From Vibrio celticus (GTDB lineage Bacteria; Pseudomonadota; Gammaproteobacteria; Enterobacterales; Vibrionaceae), in contig NZ_AP025463.1 of the NCBI RefSeq assembly GCF_024347335.1, positions 1,798,001 through 1,862,000 on the forward strand: a DNA stretch of 64,000 bases. The letters run 5' to 3'. Of this stretch, positions 52,243-61,114 are shown one piece after another. Made by a program: the position numbers and the translations under genes. Every line of letters begins with the position of its first letter. The first letter of the stretch is position 1. Below the pieces are notes generated by a model. It had not been told where the DNA came from, ran no database searches, and saw only the letters and a program-made list of their open reading frames with translations.

Positions 52243-53271
52243 ATGACAAATAAACTAACACTTCTTGCTTCAGTAGTAGCTGCATCAACTGCGATGATGG
52301 CAACATCGGCATCAGCGGCAGAAAGCACTCTGGACAAAGTAACATCTCAAGGTTTTCTAACTTGTGGTGTAAGTACCGGTCTTCCAGGGTTCTCTAACCC
52401 TAACTCAAAAGGTGAATGGGAAGGAATTGATGTTGAGTATTGTCAAGCTCTTGCAGCGGCTGTACTCGGTGACAAGACTAAAGTTAAGTATGTACCTCTA
52501 ACAGCAAAAGAGCGTTTTACTGCGCTTCAATCTGGCGAAATCGACGTACTATCTCGTAACACAACATGGACATTACATCGTGACACTGCTCTAGGTCTGA
52601 ACTTCGTAGGCGTTAACTACTACGATGGTCAAGGCTTCATGGTTAAGAAAGAACTTGGCCTAACAAGTGCTCAAGAGCTTGATGGCGCTTCTGTATGTGT
52701 TCAATCAGGTACAACAACTGAACTTAACCTAGCCGATTACTTCCGTAACAGTGGCATGTCTTACAAGCCAGTGGTATTCGATACGGCAGCACAAACATCT
52801 AAAGGTTTCGACGCTGGTCGTTGTGACGTGCTAACGACTGACCAATCTGGTCTATACGCACTTCGTCTAAATCTAGCTGACCCTAAATCTGCAGAAGTAC
52901 TTCCTGAAATCATCTCTAAAGAGCCTCTAGGCCCTGTTGTTCGTCAAGATGATGATCAATGGTTTAACGTTGCTAAGTGGACACTTTCAGCAATGATTAA
53001 CGCGGAAGAATACGGCATCTCTTCTAAAAATGCAGACGAAATGCTTAAGTCAAAAGATCCAAACATCAAACGTATTCTTGGTGTAGACGGTCCTAAAGGT
53101 AAAGGCCTTGGCATTCGCGACGACTGGGGTTACCAAGTAATTAAGCAAGTTGGTAACTACGGTGAGAGTTTTGAGCGTACTGTTGGTACAGGTTCTCCAC
53201 TTCAGATCTCTCGTGGTGTAAATGCATTATGGAATGCGGGCGGCTTTATGTACGCTCCACCAATCCGTTAA
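52243..53271 (+). CDS. aapJ: AapJ, periplasmic general L-amino-acid binding protein
   Basis: A 342-residue solute-binding protein with a signal peptide ending ATSASA (about residues 20-25). The family start LDKVTSQGFLTCGVSTGLPGFSNPN and DVLSRNTTWTLHRDTALGLNF are typical of AapJ/BztA, which binds a broad range of L-amino acids. AAGGAAGG lies just upstream of the ATG. It heads the aapJQMP operon and is separated from aapQ by a strong hairpin. Confidence 0.95.
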   Translation: MTNKLTLLASVVAASTAMMATSASAAESTLDKVTSQGFLTCGVSTGLPGFSNPNSKGEWEGIDVEYCQALAAAVLGDKTKVKYVPLTAKERFTALQSGEIDVLSRNTTWTLHRDTALGLNFVGVNYYDGQGFMVKKELGLTSAQELDGASVCVQSGTTTELNLADYFRNSGMSYKPVVFDTAAQTSKGFDAGRCDVLTTDQSGLYALRLNLADPKSAEVLPEIISKEPLGPVVRQDDDQWFNVAKWTLSAMINAEEYGISSKNADEMLKSKDPNIKRILGVDGPKGKGLGIRDDWGYQVIKQVGNYGESFERTVGTGSPLQISRGVNALWNAGGFMYAPPIR

Positions 53272-53290
53272 TAAATTTTCAAGCATCAAT

Positions 53291-53312
53291 TAGGGCGGAG
53301 TTTTCCGCCCTA
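53291..53312 (+). terminator. Intercistronic hairpin between aapJ and aapQ
   Basis: TAGGGCGGA and TCCGCCCTA form a 9-bp stem with a 4-base loop, followed by TTTATT. It probably acts as a partial terminator or as a 3'-end stabiliser, so that the binding protein is made in excess over the permeases. Confidence 0.75.
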
Positions 53313-53342
53313 TTTATTAAATGGATTTGAGGTTATAGTAGT

Positions 53343-54548
53343 ATGAAACCTAATGAAACTATTTCTCCAGCTCAGGCAAAGCCACAGCCCAAAAGTGCCA
53401 ACTTATTTTACAACCCCACTTTTCGCTCCATCATTTTCCAAATTATCGCCGTCGGGGCGCTTTGTGCTTTCTTTTACACGATTGTAAATAATGCACTCAC
53501 AAACTTAGATTCCCGTGGTATCACCACTGGTTTTGATTTTCTCTCACAAGAAGCTGGTTTTGGTATCGGCTTAACACTGATTGAATACGACGAGACCTTC
53601 TCATACGGTCGTACATTCTTTATCGGTCTTCTCAATACCGCTTTAGTTTCAGTACTCGGCATCATGCTAGCTACAGTGCTGGGCTTTAGTATGGGTATCG
53701 CTAGACTCTCTTCAAACTGGCTAGTTAGCCGATTTGCAGCTGTCTACATTGAGATATTCCGAAATATCCCTCTTCTATTACAAATCTTTTTCTGGTATTT
53801 CGCCGTTCTACAAGCCTTGCCTTCTGCTCGTCAAAGTATGAGTCTAGGTGAAGCAATTTTCTTGAACGTACGTGGATTGTACTTCCCTGCTCCAGTCTTT
53901 GAGCAAGGCAGTAGCATTGTCATCGCATCATTGATTGTCGGTATTATCGCTACGTTTATTATCAACATCTGGGCTAAGAACAGACAGAAACTGACCGGCC
54001 AACAAACACCGATGTTGCGAATTGCCGCTGCGTTGATTTTAGGCTTACCGTTGGTAACTTACTTTGTTATGGGCATGCCTATCTCTGCGGATTACCCTGT
54101 GTTGAAAGGGTTTAACTTCAAGGGTGGTGTTAGCATAATCCCTGAACTTGCTGCATTGATGCTCGCTTTAAGTATCTACACAGCAGCGTTCATTGCTGAG
54201 ATTGTTCGTTCAGGTATTAACGCGGTAAACCATGGGCAAACTGAGGCTGCGATGTCTCTAGGCATCCCACGCTCTAGAACTCTAAAGCTTGTCATTATTC
54301 CACAAGCATTAAGAATTATTATCCCACCACTAACCAGTCAGTATCTAAACCTGACCAAAAACTCATCACTTGCGATGGCCATTGGTTACCCTGATCTTGT
54401 CTCTGTATTTGCAGGAACAACACTGAACCAAACTGGACAAGCTATCGAAGTAATCGCGATGACAATGGGCGTCTACCTAACCTTGAGCCTATTAACGTCT
54501 GCTCTAATGAACATATACAACCGCAAAGTAGCGTTGGTGGAGAGATAA
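53343..54548 (+). CDS. aapQ: AapQ, amino-acid ABC transporter permease
   Basis: A 401-residue inner-membrane permease of the AapQ/BztB type, with about eight hydrophobic segments. The binding-protein-dependent permease signature is seen as EAAMSLGIPRSRTLKLVIIPQALR near residues 300-325. It ends one base before the ATG of aapM. Together with AapM it forms the membrane channel. Confidence 0.95.
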   Translation: MKPNETISPAQAKPQPKSANLFYNPTFRSIIFQIIAVGALCAFFYTIVNNALTNLDSRGITTGFDFLSQEAGFGIGLTLIEYDETFSYGRTFFIGLLNTALVSVLGIMLATVLGFSMGIARLSSNWLVSRFAAVYIEIFRNIPLLLQIFFWYFAVLQALPSARQSMSLGEAIFLNVRGLYFPAPVFEQGSSIVIASLIVGIIATFIINIWAKNRQKLTGQQTPMLRIAAALILGLPLVTYFVMGMPISADYPVLKGFNFKGGVSIIPELAALMLALSIYTAAFIAEIVRSGINAVNHGQTEAAMSLGIPRSRTLKLVIIPQALRIIIPPLTSQYLNLTKNSSLAMAIGYPDLVSVFAGTTLNQTGQAIEVIAMTMGVYLTLSLLTSALMNIYNRKVALVER

Positions 54549-54549
54549 G

Positions 54550-55647
54550 ATGAGTACACATCAATTTCAACCTGATCTTCCGCCTCCAGCGAATACCGTT
54601 GGGCCAGTCGGTTGGTTAAGAAAAAATCTATTTAATGGACCTGTTAACAGCGTCGTCACTGTGGTTCTTGCTTACTTTGCTTTTACCCTTCTATGGGCAG
54701 TAGCGGATTGGGCATTCATCAGTGCCGACTGGATAGGAACCACACGCGATGCCTGCACTAGCGAAGGCGCTTGTTGGGTTTTTATCAGCGTTCGTTGGGA
54801 CCAATTCATGTATGGCTTCTACCCAGAAGCTGAACTGTGGCGACCTCGCCTCTTCTACGCAACGTTGGCCATTCTTGTAGCTTTACTGGCTTATGAAAAA
54901 ACACCTAAACGCACGTGGATTTGGTTGTTCTTCGTCAACATCTACCCATTTATCATTGCCGGCTTGCTATACGGTGGCGTCTTTGGGTTAGAAGTTGTTG
55001 ATACCCATAAATGGGGCGGCCTACTGGTTACACTGGTTATCGCACTTGTTGGTATTGTAGTGTCACTTCCTATTGGTGTTGCACTTGCTCTTGGGCGTCG
55101 CTCAGAGATGCCGATCATTCGCAGTATGTGTACCGTATACATCGAAATTTGGCGTGGCGTACCGCTCATTACAGTTCTATTCATGGCTTCAGTAATGCTG
55201 CCACTCTTTTTATCAGAAGGGACAGAAACCGATAAGCTGATTCGAGCACTTGTTGGGGTAGTACTATTCAGTGCAGCCTACATGGCCGAAGTAATTCGTG
55301 GTGGTTTACAAGCAATACCAAAAGGCCAATATGAAGCGGCTGATGCTCTGGGGTTAAGCTACTGGAAAAAGACTGGGCTTATCATTCTACCTCAAGCTCT
55401 TAAAATCACGATCCCTTCAATTGTGAACACCTTCATTGGTTTGTTTAAAGATACCAGTCTTGTTTTGATTATTGGTATGTTTGATGTACTAGGGATTGGC
55501 CAAGCCGCGAATACCGACCCTGAATGGCTTGGGTATTCAACAGAAAGTTATGTATTTGTCGCGTTAGTGTTCTGGGTGTTTTGTTTTGGCATGTCGAGAT
55601 ATTCGATATGGCTAGAAAACAGACTTCACACCGGTCACAAACGATAA
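54550..55647 (+). CDS. aapM: AapM, amino-acid ABC transporter permease
   Basis: A 365-residue permease of the AapM/BztC type. The EAA loop reads YEAADALGLSYWKKTGLIILPQALK (about residues 260-285). Hydrophobic segments fill most of the chain. It directly follows aapQ, with translational coupling likely, and precedes aapP by 22 bases. Confidence 0.95.
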   Translation: MSTHQFQPDLPPPANTVGPVGWLRKNLFNGPVNSVVTVVLAYFAFTLLWAVADWAFISADWIGTTRDACTSEGACWVFISVRWDQFMYGFYPEAELWRPRLFYATLAILVALLAYEKTPKRTWIWLFFVNIYPFIIAGLLYGGVFGLEVVDTHKWGGLLVTLVIALVGIVVSLPIGVALALGRRSEMPIIRSMCTVYIEIWRGVPLITVLFMASVMLPLFLSEGTETDKLIRALVGVVLFSAAYMAEVIRGGLQAIPKGQYEAADALGLSYWKKTGLIILPQALKITIPSIVNTFIGLFKDTSLVLIIGMFDVLGIGQAANTDPEWLGYSTESYVFVALVFWVFCFGMSRYSIWLENRLHTGHKR

Positions 55648-55669
55648 TTAACAAGATCAAGGACGTATT

Positions 55670-56434
55670 ATGACGCAGCAGACAGAAAACAACTCTCAAG
55701 GTCTTATGATCGAGTTGAAAGACATGAACAAGTGGTACGGTGAATTCCACGTACTTAAGAACATCAATCTAGAAGTTAAAAAAGGCGAGAAAATCGTTAT
55801 CTGTGGCCCTTCAGGCTCTGGTAAATCAACGATGATCCGCTGCATCAACCGATTAGAAGAGCACCAAAAAGGTCATATCTTCGTTTCAGGTAATGAATTA
55901 ACGGAAGACCTAAAGAACATCGAAGCCGTGCGTAGAGATGTCGGCATGTGTTTCCAACACTTCAATCTGTTTCCACATCTGACGGTATTAGAGAACTGTA
56001 CTCTGGCTCCTATCTGGGTCAAAAAGATGCCAAAAGAAGAAGCCGAAGCGATTGCAATGAAGTACCTAGAGCGCGTAAAAATCCCTGAGCAAGCGGACAA
56101 GTTCCCAGGTCAGCTTTCAGGTGGTCAACAGCAGCGTGTAGCTATCGCTCGCTCTTTGTGTATGAACCCTCAAGTGATGCTGTTTGATGAGCCAACGTCG
56201 GCGCTCGATCCAGAAATGGTTCGTGAGGTGTTAGACGTAATGGTTGAGCTTGCAGAAGAAGGCATGACGATGCTTTGTGTAACGCACGAGATGGGCTTTG
56301 CTAAAGAGGTCGCGGATCGCGTTATCTTCATGGATGCCGGTGAAATCATAGAAGAGAACAACCCTGTCGATTTCTTTGAAAACCCACAATCAGACAGAAC
56401 GCAGAACTTCTTAAGCCAAATCTTACACCACTAA
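55670..56434 (+). CDS. aapP: AapP, amino-acid ABC transporter ATPase
   Basis: A 254-residue ATPase of the polar amino-acid class. Walker A is CGPSGSGKST (about residues 45-54), followed by Q-loop CFQHFNLFPHLTV, signature LSGGQQQRVAIA and Walker B VMLFDEPTSALD. It energises uptake through AapQM and is the last gene of aapJQMP. Confidence 0.96.
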   Translation: MTQQTENNSQGLMIELKDMNKWYGEFHVLKNINLEVKKGEKIVICGPSGSGKSTMIRCINRLEEHQKGHIFVSGNELTEDLKNIEAVRRDVGMCFQHFNLFPHLTVLENCTLAPIWVKKMPKEEAEAIAMKYLERVKIPEQADKFPGQLSGGQQQRVAIARSLCMNPQVMLFDEPTSALDPEMVREVLDVMVELAEEGMTMLCVTHEMGFAKEVADRVIFMDAGEIIEENNPVDFFENPQSDRTQNFLSQILHH

Positions 56435-56456
56435 TGTGTTATGATGCATAAACTAC

Positions 56457-56482
56457 AGAGGCGGCTTAGGTCGCCTCTTTGT
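56457..56482 (+). terminator. aap operon terminator
   Basis: AGAGGCG and CGCCTCT form a 7-bp stem with an 8-base loop, followed by TTGTTTTC. Confidence 0.8.
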
Positions 56483-56715
56483 TTTCAGTGTTATAATTAG
56501 TTTTTCAAGTTAGAAACAGCGACTCAGTGCAATAAAAATTGAACATCGAACCTTAACTGCACCATAAGAAATACTTTGTTACACCTTCAGAAACACTTAA
56601 CCGACTATTTTGATTATTATTTTACGTATACAAGAGGAATGAGAGACTTGATTTTTCGAACTTTCACCCCCATAAATGTACTAATAACTATTGAAGTCAC
56701 CTTACGAGGAAGATT

Positions 56716-57381
56716 ATGAACAGCCCTATGTTTTCACGCACAGCATCTCAAGAAAGTGCTCTGCAAACCAATAAAGTGTTGCGTAACACCTACGCTTTAC
56801 TGTCTATGACACTACTTTGGTCTGCTGTTGTAGCAGGCGTATCCATGGCGATGAACCTTCCTCGCCCGGGTCTTATTATCATGCTGGTTGGCTTCTACGG
56901 CCTACTTTTCCTAACAGAAAAGAACCGTGACAACAGCATGGGTCTAGTCTTCACATTCCTATTTACAGGTTTCTTAGGCTACACCATCGGTCCAATCTTA
57001 AACATGTACGTTGGCGCAGGTATGGGTGATGTCATCCTAACTGCACTTGGCGGTACAGCACTGGCATTTATGGGCGCATCAGCTTACGCACTAACAACTA
57101 AGCGTGACCTGTCGTTCCTTAATGGCATGCTATTAGCTGGTTTCGTAGTACTACTTGTAGGTATGGTTGCAAACATCTTCCTACAAATGCCTCTACTATC
57201 ATTGGCAATGAGCGGTATGTTCATCCTGTTCTCGACTGGTGTTATCTTGCTTACAACGCAAAACATCATTCGTGGCGGTGAAACAAACTACATCTCTGCG
57301 ACGATCAGCTTGTACGTATCGATCTACAACATCTTCATCAGCCTACTAAGCATCCTAGGCATCATGGGCAGCGACGACTAA
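56716..57381 (+). CDS. yccA: YccA, Bax-inhibitor-1 family membrane protein
   Basis: A 221-residue inner-membrane protein with about seven hydrophobic helices, matching the BI-1/YccA family. In E. coli YccA interacts with the FtsH protease complex and modulates its activity. The order yccA-tusE-yccX(-)-rlmI resembles E. coli. AGGAAG lies upstream of the ATG. A strong terminator follows. Confidence 0.93.
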   Translation: MNSPMFSRTASQESALQTNKVLRNTYALLSMTLLWSAVVAGVSMAMNLPRPGLIIMLVGFYGLLFLTEKNRDNSMGLVFTFLFTGFLGYTIGPILNMYVGAGMGDVILTALGGTALAFMGASAYALTTKRDLSFLNGMLLAGFVVLLVGMVANIFLQMPLLSLAMSGMFILFSTGVILLTTQNIIRGGETNYISATISLYVSIYNIFISLLSILGIMGSDD

Positions 57382-57406
57382 TCGTTCCCATCATTGAAGA
57401 ATATCT

Positions 57407-57436
57407 AGCCCAAGAGCCTATCTCTTGGGCTTTTTT
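57407..57436 (+). terminator. yccA terminator
   Basis: AGCCCAAGAG and CTCTTGGGCT form a perfect 10-bp stem with a 5-base loop, followed by five further T residues. Confidence 0.92.
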
Positions 57437-57541
57437 GTATCTATAAGCGCGATATTTCATTAGATAGCTACAATTTCTGTTGAGAAAGATAAACTTGGTC
57501 ATGTACCCTATCCACATAGTTAATTGGATTCTGGATTAAAC

Positions 57542-57871
57542 ATGTTTGAATATAACGGCAAGCAAATCGAAACCGACGCTCAAGGCTACCTATTGGATTA
57601 CACACAATGGGAAGAAGGTATGATTGAAATTCTTGCTCAAGACGAGGCGATTGAACTTACAGATGCACACTTAGAGGTCGTACATTTTGTAAGGAGCTTT
57701 TACGAAGAGTTCAACACCTCACCAGCGGTTCGCATGCTCGTCAAAGCAATGGAAAAAGCCCACGGCCCAGAAAAAGGCAACAGTAAGTACCTTTTCAAGT
57801 TATTCAAAAAAGGCCCTGCAAAACAAGCAACCAAGCTCGCCGGTTTACCTAAACCAGCAAAGTGCTTGTAA
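57542..57871 (+). CDS. tusE: TusE, sulfur relay protein
   Basis: A 109-residue protein of the DsrC/TusE family. TusE accepts sulfur from TusBCD and hands it to MnmA for 2-thiouridine synthesis in tRNA wobble positions. The conserved C-terminal cysteine is the penultimate residue (PKPAKCL). The start MFEYNGKQIETDAQGYL gives the family length; six further codons upstream are open from ATG-less frame context with poor similarity. It lies between yccA and yccX. Confidence 0.94.
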   Translation: MFEYNGKQIETDAQGYLLDYTQWEEGMIEILAQDEAIELTDAHLEVVHFVRSFYEEFNTSPAVRMLVKAMEKAHGPEKGNSKYLFKLFKKGPAKQATKLAGLPKPAKCL

Positions 57872-57910
57872 AACCTAACCCGCTTTAGGTCATTAAGTTA
57901 CGTTCAATAT

Positions 57911-57940
57911 AAATACTGTAGTGCTATAACTACAGTATTT
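57911..57940. terminator. Terminator between tusE and yccX, overlapping the yccX stop
   Basis: AAATACTGTAG and CTACAGTATTT form a perfect 11-bp stem with an 8-base loop. The right arm includes the stop codon and last codons of the convergent yccX. Confidence 0.7.
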
Positions 57941-58217
57941 TAAACGCCCCTATGCGTACGTCCTGGCGCTCACTCTCTTTCACTTGATGCATCACAACGT
58001 TGTCTACTGTTGCGCTCGAAGGGCCGATATTGAGCCAAGCATGTAACTTCTCAATTTGCTGACTCTCTCCGACTGCTAACACTTCAACTCGACCATCATT
58101 TAAGTTCTTCGCATAACCCGAGAGACCCATAGCTTGCGCCTGCCTACTGGTGTGGTAACGAAACCCAACACATTGAACTACGCCTGACACGACAAAAATA
58201 TATTGTGAACTTTCCAT
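57930..58217 (-). CDS. yccX: YccX, acylphosphatase
   Basis: A 95-residue acylphosphatase fold protein. The phosphate loop and catalytic arginine appear as SGVVQCVGFRYHTSRQA (about residues 11-27) and the catalytic asparagine in GYAKNLNDGRVEV. Acylphosphatases hydrolyse acyl phosphates. The loop has Cys where most family members have Gly (VQGVGFR), which could alter activity. It is convergent with tusE, as in E. coli. Confidence 0.93.
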   Translation of the reverse strand: MESSQYIFVVSGVVQCVGFRYHTSRQAQAMGLSGYAKNLNDGRVEVLAVGESQQIEKLHAWLNIGPSSATVDNVVMHQVKESERQDVRIGAFKIL

Positions 58218-58305
58218 AACGTTGCCTCATAAATTATATGAATGATATAGTCGAGCTTCTATTCATTCACCGCTTATTGGTGGACTTACTTCGAGTATAA
58301 CGATT

Positions 58306-59709
58306 ATGAAAGAAATCCCATTTCGTTGGATTGACAAATATCTCATTCACCTAAAAATCCAAGAAAAGTTCTATCTACTCTTCTTATTGCCTCTTCTCGC
58401 CCTGGTTATATTAACTCTCGTTTTAGATAGTGCCGCGGACTCTTTACTTGCTCATCTTTATCAAGAAGAAATACTCTTGATGAAAGGGCTTATCGAAGCA
58501 GGTCAACTCACTAAAGATCAAGTTGCTCAGCTTGTCAGCAGTTCTGAAACCATCTCTTTGGGCTACGGTGCTGGTTCTGTTTCAGTAATGAATGGTGCAT
58601 TCAGCCTAGTTGCTAACCATGACCAAAACCTTTGGTCTGCTCTCTCGACGACTCAGGTTTCTATCATCGCTGTAACCCTAACGCTTATCGCACTAGGTGT
58701 TTACTACATCATGACCTTTATTGGCGGCGCGATGTTCTCTATGAACAAAGCTCTGAACACGCTTGCGAATGGCGACTTAACTTGCCGCATGAACTACTTC
58801 TTAGTTCGTGACGAGTTCAGTGAAATCGCGATTACAATCGATAAAGTTGCGGAGCGTGAACAAAACATGGTTCTATCAATCCAAGAGTCTGTCGCTCTCA
58901 TGCAGCAGATCAGCTCGGACTTGAACCAGTCAACACAACAAAATTCAGACATCTCAGGTAACCAACAAGAACACCTGAATAGCTTAGCAAGTGCAACGGA
59001 ACAAATGGCGGCTACCATTCGCGAAGTCGCTACCCTCGCTCATGAGTCTAGTTCACAAACGATGGACGCTCGCGGCGTTGCTCAGAGCGGTCAAGTCAAG
59101 GTTTCAAATACATTGGAGTCTATCTCTAGCCTATCTCAAGAGATCCAGTCCGCTTCACAAGCAGTAGAAGAACTGGATGCCAACGCGGCGCAGATCGATG
59201 AAGTAGTCACAACAATCAACGGTATTTCTGAACAGACGAACCTGTTAGCGTTGAACGCCGCTATCGAAGCTGCACGTGCTGGCGAGCAAGGTCGTGGATT
59301 TGCTGTTGTTGCCGATGAAGTTCGTGCCCTTGCCGGCCGCACTCAGCAAGCAACGGTTGAAATCCAAAGTATGATTGAGTCATTACAACGTAACAGCCAA
59401 TCACTGACCAAGTTGATGGAAGTCACGGTGAACAATGCTAACGAAGGCCAAACACTGATGTCAGAAGTGAACGTCGAGATCGGTTCATTAGCGGAAAAGA
59501 ACCAGTCTATTTCAGATAGCAGCACTCAAATTGCTACCGCGGCTGAAGAACAAGGCGTAGTCGCTGACAACATTGCACAAAGTGTTGAAGAGATTCGTCA
59601 TCAGTCAGACAGCATCTGCGAGATGATCAGTAAGAGTAATTCCAATGTTGACCAACTTCGTAAACAAAGCGATACGATGGAAGGTTTGCTGACAGGTCTT
59701 AAAGCTTAA
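58306..59709 (+). CDS. Methyl-accepting chemotaxis protein
   Basis: A 467-residue receptor with two membrane helices (about residues 23-42 and 121-145). The short periplasmic segment between them, about 80 residues, is too small for a standard ligand domain. A HAMP linker follows (about 146-200), then the signalling domain with the conserved tip EQTNLLALNAAIEAARAGEQGRGFAVVADEVRAL. The ligand is unknown. It is transcribed alone between yccX and rlmI. Confidence 0.93.
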   Translation: MKEIPFRWIDKYLIHLKIQEKFYLLFLLPLLALVILTLVLDSAADSLLAHLYQEEILLMKGLIEAGQLTKDQVAQLVSSSETISLGYGAGSVSVMNGAFSLVANHDQNLWSALSTTQVSIIAVTLTLIALGVYYIMTFIGGAMFSMNKALNTLANGDLTCRMNYFLVRDEFSEIAITIDKVAEREQNMVLSIQESVALMQQISSDLNQSTQQNSDISGNQQEHLNSLASATEQMAATIREVATLAHESSSQTMDARGVAQSGQVKVSNTLESISSLSQEIQSASQAVEELDANAAQIDEVVTTINGISEQTNLLALNAAIEAARAGEQGRGFAVVADEVRALAGRTQQATVEIQSMIESLQRNSQSLTKLMEVTVNNANEGQTLMSEVNVEIGSLAEKNQSISDSSTQIATAAEEQGVVADNIAQSVEEIRHQSDSICEMISKSNSNVDQLRKQSDTMEGLLTGLKA

Positions 59710-59748
59710 TACTGCTCTCCAACCACAATGTGTTGATTAATCATTACT

Positions 59749-59776
59749 AGGGCTGGTTCTGCAGCCCTTTCTTATT
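59749..59776 (+). terminator. Terminator of the chemotaxis receptor gene
   Basis: AGGGCT and AGCCCT pair across an 8-base loop, followed by TTCTTATTT. Confidence 0.65.
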
Positions 59777-59838
59777 TGCTTTTCACCTGTACTTCCCCGA
59801 CAATACCCCTCCTTCAAATTCAACAAACAGAGTAAATT

Positions 59839-61032
59839 ATGACTCCTTCAATTCATCTAGCTAAAGGCCGAGATAAATCACTACGCCGCAAACACCCTTG
59901 GGTATTTTCACGCGGTATCGATAAGGTCGAAGGCGAACCAAAACAAGGTGAAACTGTAGACGTATATGCTCAAAATGGTCAGTGGCTTGCAAAAGCGGCT
60001 TACTCACCAGAATCTCAAATTCGAGCTCGTGTTTGGACATTTGAAAAAGAAGAGATCAACAAGGCGTTCTTCGTAAAACGAATTCAAGACGCACAGTCTT
60101 TACGAGAAGACATCATTGAGCGTGATGGTCTAACGGGCTACCGTCTAACGGCCGCAGAGTCTGACGGCTTGCCAGGTATCACAATCGACAAATACCAAGA
60201 CTTCCTTGTTTGCCAACTGCTAAGTGCTGGCGCTGAATTTAACAAAAGCGTATTGGTTGAAGCGTTAATTGAATGCTTCCCTGATTGCAACATCTACGAG
60301 CGTTCAGATGTGGCAGTTCGTAAGAAAGAAGGCTTAGAACAGGTTGTTGGCGTTCTTCATGGTGAAGAGCCACCTAAGTCAATTGTGATTGAAGAAAACG
60401 GCGTTAAGATCAGCGTGAACATTATGGAAGGCCACAAAACGGGCTTCTACATGGACCAACGTGATAGCCGCAAAGAATCTATGAAGTACGTTAAAGGCAA
60501 AGATGTCCTTAACTGCTTCTCATACACGGGTGGTTTTGGCCTTTACGCGCTTAAAGGCGACGCGAAGCGTGTTATCAACGCTGACGTATCTCAACTTGCT
60601 CTTGATACGGCTAAATTTAACGCTGAACTTAATGAGTTTGATATCTCGAAAAAGCGCGCTGTATTCCTAAACGCTGACGTTTTCAAACTGCTTCGTGAAT
60701 ACCGTGACCAAGGCACTAAGTTTGACGTAGTGATCATGGATCCACCAAAGTTTGTTTCAAGCAAGAACAACCTAACTTCAGGTGCTAACGGCTACAAAGA
60801 CGTTAACATGCTTGCGATGCAAATCCTGAAACCAGGTGGCACCCTACTCACCTACTCTTGCTCTGGCTTAATGGGTACTGATTTGTTCCAAAAAATCATT
60901 GCTGATGCAGCATTAGATGCAGGCCGCACTGTTAAGTTCGTAGAACGCTTCGAGCAAGCAGCCGACCACCTAACAGACACAGCCTACCCAGAAGGTTTCT
61001 ACCTGAAAGGTTTTGCTTGTAAGGTTCTTTAA
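59839..61032 (+). CDS. rlmI: RlmI, 23S rRNA m5C1962 methyltransferase
   Basis: A 397-residue enzyme with an N-terminal PUA domain (about residues 1-75; IHLAKGRDKSLRRKHPWVFSRGI), a central EEHEE-type region and a C-terminal SAM methyltransferase. Key motifs are NCFSYTGGFGLYAL, VIMDPPKFV and the catalytic cysteine in TYSCSG. Length matches E. coli RlmI (396 residues). It has its own promoter region and terminator. Confidence 0.96.
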   Translation: MTPSIHLAKGRDKSLRRKHPWVFSRGIDKVEGEPKQGETVDVYAQNGQWLAKAAYSPESQIRARVWTFEKEEINKAFFVKRIQDAQSLREDIIERDGLTGYRLTAAESDGLPGITIDKYQDFLVCQLLSAGAEFNKSVLVEALIECFPDCNIYERSDVAVRKKEGLEQVVGVLHGEEPPKSIVIEENGVKISVNIMEGHKTGFYMDQRDSRKESMKYVKGKDVLNCFSYTGGFGLYALKGDAKRVINADVSQLALDTAKFNAELNEFDISKKRAVFLNADVFKLLREYRDQGTKFDVVIMDPPKFVSSKNNLTSGANGYKDVNMLAMQILKPGGTLLTYSCSGLMGTDLFQKIIADAALDAGRTVKFVERFEQAADHLTDTAYPEGFYLKGFACKVL

Positions 61033-61078
61033 TCTTAGTGCTTTAGAATCTAGCTTTTATAGCAAACAAGATGTATTA

Positions 61079-61102
61079 AAAAAGGGCCTTTCGGCCCTTT
61101 TT
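61079..61102. terminator. Bidirectional terminator between rlmI and the RTX adhesin gene
   Basis: AAAAAGGGCC and GGCCCTTTTT form a perfect 10-bp stem with a 4-base loop, between two convergent genes. Confidence 0.9.
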
Positions 61103-61114
61103 GTTATTCATGAA

